A stretch of DNA of 5,458 nt. It comes from Actinomycetota bacterium. Its GTDB lineage: Bacteria > Actinomycetota > Actinomycetes > Nanopelagicales > Nanopelagicaceae. This document shows, one piece after another, positions 1-5,458 of the stretch. How positions within the stretch are numbered: position 1 is the first letter of the stretch; each line of letters starts with the position of its first letter. The notes under the pieces are model-generated. The model did not search any database. It was not told the origin of the DNA and was given only the letters and a program-made list of their open reading frames with translations. A program made the position numbers and the translations under genes. The stretch covers positions 1-5,458 of the forward strand of contig WLJF01000052.1 of the NCBI GenBank assembly GCA_009701945.1, given 5' to 3'.

Positions 1-210
1 CTGGTCTTGCCGGAATCAAAGCAGCTGAGGCTCAACCGACTTTTCCCTGGTTCGCTCTATAAAAGTGCGACAAATACTGTGATGATTGCAATTCCACGTG
101 CGGCAGCATGGACGCCGACTGCACAAGGCTCTCAACTTATAGGGGATACTTCTCTTCTGGAGTGGGCGGCTAAGTCCCTCGATGAATTAACGAAAGCGAG
201 CACTACGTGA
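1..210 (+). CDS. mfd: Transcription-repair coupling factor Mfd, C-terminal end (5' truncated by window)
   Basis: Only the last 69 residues are present; the reading frame is open from base 1 and stops with TGA at 208-210. Mfd is the ATP-driven translocase that removes stalled RNA polymerase from lesions and recruits UvrA. The visible part matches the extreme C-terminal regulatory domain (TRCF/D7): a basic 'RLNRLFPGSLYKSATNTV' stretch, a short hydrophobic strand with 'IPR', and a closing 'LLEWAAKSLDEL' helix. None of the helicase motifs are in view, so the call rests on this tail plus context, since mfd lies just upstream of mazG and eno in many Actinobacteria. An internal TTG at 7-9 is not a real start. 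The stop codon overlaps the GTG start of the next gene by 4 bases. Confidence 0.8.
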   Translation: MVLPESKQLRLNRLFPGSLYKSATNTVMIAIPRAAAWTPTAQGSQLIGDTSLLEWAAKSLDELTKASTT

Positions 211-812
211 AGAAGATCCTTGCACTCTTGGGTGTTATCTCAGTCTTAGCACTTTCAGGATGTGGCAAAGTCGATAGCGCAGCAACCATTGGCGATATCA
301 CCATCTCACAAGCTTCAGCACAAGCAACTGTTGATGAAGTTCTCGCAGAACGCTCAAAGGTTGATACAGCTGGCATGCAGATCCAGACAGGCAATGCACT
401 CAACCGTGCTCAGCTTCGTTTCACCATCGTCACAACTCTCTTTGATGAGATTGCAAAGGAACTCAAGCTTGAGATTTCTTCTACTGAAATTGAGCAGGCA
501 AAAGCTGATCTGATTTCTCAGAGCGGTGGTCAAGAGGCACTTGCTAAGAACTTGGTGGCTGCAGAAATCGCCCCATCAAACTTTGAACGTTATGTCCGCG
601 CAATTATCACCTCAAACAAAATTCAAGATGCTCTCAAAGCATCAGGAGTTGCCGATGCTGATTTGTCAGCACGCATCTCCCAACTCATCAACGCAAAGGC
701 TGCTGAACTCACAGTCAAGGTCAACCCTCGTTATGGAACATGGGATCAGGACACTGGCGATATCGTGGCAACAGATTCAGCAGGATCTGCAGTCGTTCCT
801 TCAGGCAAGTAA
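207..812 (+). CDS. SurA N-terminal-like lipoprotein, probable extracytoplasmic chaperone
   Basis: This is a 201-residue secreted lipoprotein. Residues 1-19 form a lipoprotein signal: MKK, a hydrophobic core (about 4-17), then the lipobox LSGC with the lipidated cysteine at C19. The mature part starts with 'AATIGDITISQ', the short beta entry seen in SurA/PrsA-type chaperone N-domains, followed by mainly helical sequence (about 35-165). A conserved-looking tail 'NPRYGTWD' lies at 173-180, then a low-complexity Ala/Ser/Asp C-terminus. No parvulin peptidyl-prolyl isomerase domain is visible, and 201 residues leave little room for one. A chaperone role outside the membrane is therefore an inference from the N-domain. 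The GTG start at 207 overlaps the mfd stop in a GTGA junction, suggesting translational coupling; only a weak purine-rich stretch (GAAAGCGAG) precedes it. mazG follows after 5 bases. Confidence 0.8.
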   Translation: MKKILALLGVISVLALSGCGKVDSAATIGDITISQASAQATVDEVLAERSKVDTAGMQIQTGNALNRAQLRFTIVTTLFDEIAKELKLEISSTEIEQAKADLISQSGGQEALAKNLVAAEIAPSNFERYVRAIITSNKIQDALKASGVADADLSARISQLINAKAAELTVKVNPRYGTWDQDTGDIVATDSAGSAVVPSGK

Positions 813-817
813 TTCTT

Positions 818-1465
818 ATGGCTGATTCACAACTTCAACGCCTTGTTGAAGTCATGGATCGACTCCGTTCACCCGGAGGATGTCCGTGGGATGCCGAGCA
901 AACGCATGAATCACTTATCAAGTACTTGCTGGAAGAGTCCTACGAATTTATCGATGCGATAGAAACTGATGATCGCGCCGGCATGCGTGAAGAGCTTGGC
1001 GATGTTCTCTTGCAGGTCTACTTCCATTCACGTATTGCCCAAGATCATCCGACTGATCCATTCTCTATTGAAGATGTCGCATGTGCGATTGCAGATAAGT
1101 TAATTAGCCGCCACCCACATGTCTTTGAAAACCTTGAAGTCAGCGGCACTGATGAAATTATTGAAAATTGGGAAGCGATTAAAGCTCGCGAAAAGGGGCG
1201 CACATCAGCAATTGATGGCATCGCGATGGCCCAACCTGCTCTTCCACTTGTTGCAAAGATTCTCTATCGCGCTGAGAAATACAACGTTGATCTCCACGTC
1301 GATCAATATTCTTCAGAGAAAGCTACTGAGAAGTCCGTCGGTGAGGCACTTGCATCAGTGATTGCCTGGGCTCATGAAAACGGTATTGACCCTGAAAATG
1401 CCTTACGTGCTCAGGCTCGAGAGATGATCCGTCAGATTCAGGCGGCCGAACAGCAAGGTAAGTAG
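818..1465 (+). CDS. mazG: Nucleoside triphosphate pyrophosphohydrolase MazG
   Basis: The 215-residue protein is predicted to hydrolyse (d)NTPs to the monophosphate and pyrophosphate, clearing aberrant nucleotides in the cytoplasm. The N-terminal MazG domain is intact: CPWD at 22-25, the metal-binding EExxE at 39-43 (EESYE), the partner ExxD at 59-62 (ELGD), and the family signature KLISRHPHVF at 94-103. The C-terminal half (about 135-215) looks like the remnant of the second MazG repeat: 'ALPLVAKILYRAEK' and 'GEALASVIAWAHENGIDPENALR' align by eye with its helices, but an EExxE pair is missing there. It is shorter than E. coli MazG (263 aa). ATG at 818 is chosen over an upstream in-frame ATG at 740, which would overlap the lipoprotein by 73 bases and add 26 residues unlike MazG. 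AGG at 803-805 is a weak ribosome site. Confidence 0.95.
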   Translation: MADSQLQRLVEVMDRLRSPGGCPWDAEQTHESLIKYLLEESYEFIDAIETDDRAGMREELGDVLLQVYFHSRIAQDHPTDPFSIEDVACAIADKLISRHPHVFENLEVSGTDEIIENWEAIKAREKGRTSAIDGIAMAQPALPLVAKILYRAEKYNVDLHVDQYSSEKATEKSVGEALASVIAWAHENGIDPENALRAQAREMIRQIQAAEQQGK

Positions 1466-1489
1466 TCGCGGTAGTATTGCCTCCTGCCG

Positions 1490-2821
<1,332 letters not shown>

Positions 2822-2827
2822 CTTCCA

Positions 2828-3268
2828 ATGGCGCGCAGATCCTCGGGAAGAAGGAAGAGTTACCGTTCACGTAACTTGAACTTCAATCGCAATACAGGAT
2901 CTGGGCGCACATTCGCTGTTGCTGCAATCTTTTTTATGTTGGCGCTTTTTCTTGCACCTCCAATTAAGAGTTACTTCGTTCAGCGAGCACAGATCAGTGC
3001 GCTGCAATCACAGCTCAAGAGCGATAACACAGCGCTGGATGAAGCTCGTAAAGAGTTAATGCTCTGGCAAGATCCTGATTACATTAAATCTCAAGCACGT
3101 GAACGTCTGCACTTTGTCATGCCAGGTGAGCGTCAATACATTGTTACAGGAACAGATGGAACTAATACAGATGAAGCAGCACAGACAGATGTTGTGAAGA
3201 ATCTTCCTGAAGGACAGCCTTGGTATACACGCATGATCGCATCCATTACAGAGGCAGGTAAGGCGTGA
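2828..3268 (+). CDS. DivIC/FtsB-family septum formation initiator protein
   Basis: This 146-residue bitopic membrane protein is predicted to act in the divisome, where FtsB/DivIC partners FtsL and FtsQ/DivIB to control septal peptidoglycan synthesis. In order it shows an Arg/Lys/Ser-rich cytoplasmic N-terminus (1-27), one transmembrane segment (about 28-44, FAVAAIFFMLALFLAPP), and a coiled-coil helix (about 48-78). The DivIC signature 'WQDPDYIKSQARERLHFVMPGE' occupies about 80-101. A Thr/Asp/Asn-rich stretch and a short C-terminal helix follow. The basic N-terminus and positive-inside pattern place the C-terminus outside the membrane. Its position directly after enolase is the usual actinobacterial one. 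AAGGGA at 2813-2818, inside the end of eno, serves as the ribosome site about 10 bases ahead of ATG. Its TGA overlaps the next start by 4 bases. Confidence 0.92.
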   Translation: MARRSSGRRKSYRSRNLNFNRNTGSGRTFAVAAIFFMLALFLAPPIKSYFVQRAQISALQSQLKSDNTALDEARKELMLWQDPDYIKSQARERLHFVMPGERQYIVTGTDGTNTDEAAQTDVVKNLPEGQPWYTRMIASITEAGKA

Positions 3269-3765
3269 GTATTGAAAGTCGCAAGGCATCGCAAGAAGAT
3301 CTTGCGGTGATTGAAAACCAATTAGGTCGCACTCCTCGCGATGTTCATGCGATTTCCTATCGTTGTCCCTGCGGAAAGCCTGCAGTTGTTGAAACTCCGC
3401 CCCGCTTATCTAACGGTGAACCTTTCCCAACTTTCTACTACGCAACATGTCCACGTCTCACTGCAGCCATTTCTACCCTTGAAACAACTGGGATGATGGA
3501 GGAGATGACCAATCGCCTTGAGACTGATGCAGAGCTAGCCGGTGCATATGCAGCAGCACATGATGATTACATTGCATCACGCTCTGCTCTGAAAATTGAT
3601 GTCCCTGAAGTTGAGAATATCTCTGCAGGTGGAATGCCTAATCGCGTGAAGTGTCTGCACTCACTGATTGCACACTCACTTTCAGCAGGTCCCGGAGTCA
3701 ATCCACTCGGCGATGAAGCACTGGCTGAACTTCCTGAGTGGTGGAAGCACCTTTCATGCGAGTAG
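3265..3765 (+). CDS. DUF501 family protein, function unknown
   Basis: The 166-residue protein carries the DUF501 signature throughout: 'QLGRTPRDVHAISYRCPCGKP' (19-39), PPRLSNGEPFPTFYYATCP (45-63), LETTGMMEEM (72-81), AAHDDYIASR (97-106), AGGMPNRVKCLHSLIAH (121-137) and AGPGVNPLGDEAL (141-153). No signal peptide or membrane segment is visible, so it is probably cytoplasmic. Cysteines C34, C36, C62 and C130, with H132 and H137 next to the last one, sit inside the most conserved motifs and could form a metal or redox site; that is inference. The family is largely actinobacterial and consistently sits between divIC and ppx. The GTG start at 3265 overlaps the previous stop (GTGA), with AGG at 3256-3258 spaced 6 bases. 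The 3' end overlaps ppx by 10 bases. Confidence 0.93.
   Translation: MSIESRKASQEDLAVIENQLGRTPRDVHAISYRCPCGKPAVVETPPRLSNGEPFPTFYYATCPRLTAAISTLETTGMMEEMTNRLETDAELAGAYAAAHDDYIASRSALKIDVPEVENISAGGMPNRVKCLHSLIAHSLSAGPGVNPLGDEALAELPEWWKHLSCE
3743..3747 (+). promoter_or_regulatory. Ribosome binding site deciding the Ppx/GppA start
   Basis: GGAAG lies 8 bases before ATG 3756, inside the end of the DUF501 gene. It favours ATG 3756 over the in-frame GTG at 3738, which would add only six residues (MVEAPF) ahead of the conserved 'MRVAAIDCGTNS' start. Confidence 0.6.
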
Positions 3766-4664
3766 CGGCGATTGATTGCGGCACTAACTCCATCCGTTTA
3801 CTCATTGCTGATGTTGAAGGCAGCAACTTTCGGGAAGTCTTTCGCGATATGGAGATTGTTCGTTTAGGACAAGGCGTTGATAAGACTGGCCAATTCCATC
3901 CAGATGCAATCGTTCGCACCCTTGCAGCCGTTGATAAATATGCACTTGAGATTGCAAAGCGAGGCGTTGAAAAGATTCGCTTCTGTGCCACCAGTGCCAC
4001 ACGCGATGCCACCAACCGTGATCTCTTCATCGATGGCGTCAAAGAGCGCCTCGGTATTGCACCTGAAGTAATTCCAGGTGAAGTTGAAGCAGCGCTCTCA
4101 TTCCAGGGAGCCACGAAGGATTTTGATAAGGCAGAAGGTCCATTTCTTGTCATCGATATTGGTGGGGGATCCACTGAATTTGTCTTTGGCACAGATAAAG
4201 TCGAATTCGCGAAGAGTATGAATATTGGTTGCGTTCGCATGTCAGAGCGCCACTTCACCAACGGCGACCCAGATCCTGGACAGATTGCAGCAGCTATTGA
4301 AGATATTGATGAAGCAATTAAGCAGGCAGGCAAAGTAGTTCCCATTACTCAAGCAAAGACTCTGATTGCAGTAGCGGGCACAGCCACGACAGTTGCAGCA
4401 GCTGCGCTCGAACTTGGCGCCTATGACCGTTATGCAATCCATCTTTCCCGCATCTCTGCTGAGAAGACACATGCAATCTCAAAGATGTTCTTAAGTGCAA
4501 AGCGTGAAGATCGTGAAGCACTCGGATATATGCATCCGGGCCGCGTTGATGTCATTGGCGCAGGTTCCCTTGTTCTCTCTCGCATCATGCTTGCTACCGG
4601 TGCAAATGAATTCGTTGCATCTGAATCAGATATTCTCGACGGAATGGCTTGGTCGCTTGTATAA
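3756..4664 (+). CDS. Ppx/GppA family exopolyphosphatase / pppGpp phosphatase
   Basis: The 302-residue protein belongs to the ASKHA (actin-like ATPase) superfamily. It is predicted to release phosphate from polyphosphate chain ends or to convert pppGpp to ppGpp; sequence alone does not decide between the two. Motifs in order are phosphate-1 AIDCGTNSIRLL (5-16), FCATSATRDA (76-85), VIPGEVEAALSFQGAT (105-120) with E111 as the likely catalytic glutamate, phosphate-2 DIGGGSTEF (134-142), the adenosine-like AGTATTVAA (207-215), and the C-terminal HPGRVDVIGAG plus SESDILDGMAWS signature (260-300). It ends after the two actin-like lobes and lacks the HD-type C-terminal domains of the roughly 500-residue E. 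coli enzymes; this short form is usual in Actinobacteria. The gene starts 10 bases inside the DUF501 gene and its stop overlaps the glycosylase start by 8 bases, so it is probably co-translated with both. Confidence 0.95.
   Translation: MRVAAIDCGTNSIRLLIADVEGSNFREVFRDMEIVRLGQGVDKTGQFHPDAIVRTLAAVDKYALEIAKRGVEKIRFCATSATRDATNRDLFIDGVKERLGIAPEVIPGEVEAALSFQGATKDFDKAEGPFLVIDIGGGSTEFVFGTDKVEFAKSMNIGCVRMSERHFTNGDPDPGQIAAAIEDIDEAIKQAGKVVPITQAKTLIAVAGTATTVAAAALELGAYDRYAIHLSRISAEKTHAISKMFLSAKREDREALGYMHPGRVDVIGAGSLVLSRIMLATGANEFVASESDILDGMAWSLV
4641..4647 (+). promoter_or_regulatory. Ribosome binding site supporting the TTG start of the glycosylase
   Basis: GGAATGG lies 9 bases before TTG 4657, within the end of the Ppx/GppA gene. 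It is a moderate Shine-Dalgarno match, and no in-frame ATG or GTG lies between the previous gene's end and the first conserved glycosylase residues. Confidence 0.45.
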
Positions 4665-5352
4665 GTCGATCGAACTTCTCGATAAGGCAATTGTTAAGTG
4701 CCATAAGTGTCCACGGTTAGTCCAGTGGCGAGAAGAAGTAGCTGTTGTTAAACGTAAGGCATATGAGAACGAGAAGTACTGGGGTAAGCCTGTTCCAGGA
4801 TTCGGCTCTAGCAAACCAAAGATGCTTATTGTTGGATTAGCACCTGGTGCACATGGTGCAAATAGAACCGGCCGTATCTTCACTGGTGATTCATCTGGCG
4901 ATTGGCTCTACGGTTCATTGCACCGAATCGGCATTGCAAAGATTGCAACCTCAACATCTCGTGATGATGGACAAGTGTTACGCGATACGCGTATCTCCAT
5001 GGCGGTGCGTTGTGCTCCTCCTGAGAACAAACCCACGACGGAAGAGCGCGATATGTGTGCGCCATTCTTTGAGAATGAGCTAGAGCTAATCGCACCGACT
5101 GTTCGTTCATTTGTAGCACTAGGAAACTTCGGTTGGCAGGTATTAATCAAATCGCTTAAAGCTCAAGGACATAAAGTTCCCGCTGGAAAATTCGGGCATG
5201 GGTCAACGATTAAGTATTCGCATGACGGCATTAATTATCTAATAGTCGGTAGTTTTCACCCAAGCCAGCAGAACACTTTTACAGGCAAACTCACCAAACC
5301 AATGTTGGATTCAGTACTCAAAAAGGCAGCAAAGTTCGCGGGAGTTCTCTAA
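4657..5352 (+). CDS. Family 5 uracil-DNA glycosylase (UdgB type, 4Fe-4S)
   Basis: The enzyme is predicted to excise uracil, and in this family often hypoxanthine or other deaminated bases, from DNA to start base excision repair. With the TTG start it has 231 residues. Four cysteines that fit a 4Fe-4S cluster are present: C15 and C18 (KCHKCPRL), C119 (AVRCAPP) and C134 (RDMCAPF). Active-site motif 1 is GLAPGAHGANRTGR (60-73), followed by FTGDSSGDWL, whose D78 matches the family's proposed catalytic aspartate. Motif 2 is GSFHPSQQNTFTGKLT (198-213). 'YWGKPVPGFG' (41-50) is also typical. TTG 4657 places the first conserved helix (SIELLDKAIVKC) at the N-terminus and overlaps the Ppx stop by 8 bases. 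The next in-frame start, ATG 4495, would add 54 residues that merely read ppx out of frame. It is unrelated in sequence to the Ung family. Confidence 0.94.
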   Translation: MYKSIELLDKAIVKCHKCPRLVQWREEVAVVKRKAYENEKYWGKPVPGFGSSKPKMLIVGLAPGAHGANRTGRIFTGDSSGDWLYGSLHRIGIAKIATSTSRDDGQVLRDTRISMAVRCAPPENKPTTEERDMCAPFFENELELIAPTVRSFVALGNFGWQVLIKSLKAQGHKVPAGKFGHGSTIKYSHDGINYLIVGSFHPSQQNTFTGKLTKPMLDSVLKKAAKFAGVL

Positions 5353-5364
5353 CTTTTCACCTAG

Positions 5365-5370
5365 TAGACT
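5365..5370 (+). promoter_or_regulatory. Possible -10 element for the tRNA gene
   Basis: TAGACT matches the TAnnnT core of the -10 box and ends 13 bases before the tRNA, which would give a leader of about 7 bases. No convincing -35 element is seen in the end of the glycosylase gene, so the site is weak. The tRNA could instead be processed from the upstream transcript, since the 31-base gap contains no terminator hairpin. Confidence 0.25.
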
Positions 5371-5383
5371 TTCGCCTCTATTG

Positions 5384-5456
5384 GCCCCCGTAGTCCAATG
5401 GCAGAGACAGAGGACTTAAAATCCTTCCAGTATCGGTTCGAGTCCGATCGGGGGCA
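5384..5456 (+). tRNA. tRNA with anticodon UAA (decodes UUA, Leu) but a short, class I variable loop
   Basis: The cloverleaf folds cleanly. The acceptor stem 5384-5390/5449-5455 (GCCCCCG/CGGGGGC) has seven perfect pairs. The D-stem 5393-5395/5406-5408 (GTC/GAC) has three pairs and a 10-base loop containing GG at 5400-5401 and then CAGA. The anticodon stem 5410-5414/5422-5426 (GAGGA/TCCTT) has one G-T pair. The loop CTTAAAA (5415-5421) puts the anticodon TAA at 5417-5419. The variable loop is only 5 bases (5427-5431). The T-stem 5432-5436/5444-5448 has five pairs with loop TTCGAGT. Discriminator A is at 5456; the next bases are CA, so the 3' CCA is not encoded. Anticodon, A73 and the 3-pair D-arm with GG-Y-AGA point to leucine, but bacterial tRNA-Leu normally has a long variable arm. 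The gene is certain; the amino acid is likely leucine but not proven. Confidence 0.88.
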
Positions 5457-5458
5457 CA

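Noticed and set aside
740..817. Upstream in-frame ATG extension of mazG (26 residues)
   Set aside because: It overlaps the lipoprotein gene by 73 bases, and the extra residues do not resemble a MazG N-terminus. ATG 818 places CPWD at the usual distance.
1469..1489. Hairpin after mazG (CGGTAG paired with CTGCCG, 9-base loop) as a terminator
   Set aside because: The stem is six pairs including one G-T, and no run of T follows, so it does not qualify as a rho-independent terminator.
3698..4345. Long minus-strand open frame (215 codons) opposite the DUF501/ppx junction
   Set aside because: It lies almost wholly antisense to ppx, whose motifs are unambiguous. Its translation is Ser/Pro/Arg-rich without any recognisable domain.
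4495..4656. Upstream in-frame ATG extension of the glycosylase (54 residues)
   Set aside because: It would overlap ppx by 170 bases, and its sequence is an out-of-frame reading of conserved ppx codons.
5353..5383. Terminator between the glycosylase gene and the tRNA
   Set aside because: The 31 bases contain no inverted repeat able to form a stable stem; the short T run (CTTTTC) stands alone.

Overview
The window is about 5.5 kb of densely packed, single-strand (+) housekeeping DNA from a bacterium, most likely an actinobacterium. The main argument is gene order: mfd end, lipoprotein, mazG, eno, DivIC/FtsB-like protein, DUF501 protein, Ppx/GppA phosphatase. The mfd-mazG-eno-divIC-DUF501-ppx series is the familiar order of Actinobacteria, including mycobacteria. 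The DUF501 protein and the family-5 uracil-DNA glycosylase also fit that phylum. Base composition is low to moderate for an actinobacterium, and codons ending in A (GCA, ACA, TCA, CCA) are favoured, very strongly in eno. This, together with the very tight spacing, suggests a streamlined low-GC planktonic lineage such as the freshwater acI/Nanopelagicales group. That assignment is an inference from composition and layout, not a search result.

Layout. 1-210 is the 3' end of mfd. 207-812 encodes a SurA-N-like lipoprotein and 818-1465 encodes MazG. A 75-base gap (1466-1540), the largest in the window, holds a candidate promoter and a strong Shine-Dalgarno site ahead of enolase (1541-2821). Then come a DivIC/FtsB-like membrane protein (2828-3268), a DUF501 protein (3265-3765), a Ppx/GppA phosphatase (3756-4664) and a family-5 uracil-DNA glycosylase (4657-5352). 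A tRNA gene with a UAA anticodon (5384-5456) closes the window. Four junctions overlap by 4 to 10 bases and two more are only 5 to 6 bases apart, so the protein genes probably form two polycistronic blocks, mfd-lipoprotein-mazG and eno-divIC-DUF501-ppx-udg.

Function. Three genes protect DNA or the nucleotide pool: Mfd (transcription-coupled repair), MazG (NTP pyrophosphohydrolase) and the glycosylase (uracil/deaminated base removal). Enolase is central glycolysis, the DivIC-like protein belongs to the division septum, and Ppx/GppA acts on polyphosphate or pppGpp. No mobile element, CRISPR array, phage gene or defence system is visible.

The most unusual element is the tRNA. It has a leucine anticodon (UAA), a leucine-like D-arm and A73, but only a 5-base variable loop in place of the long variable arm that bacterial tRNA-Leu normally has. 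I do not see a previously undescribed multi-gene system here.
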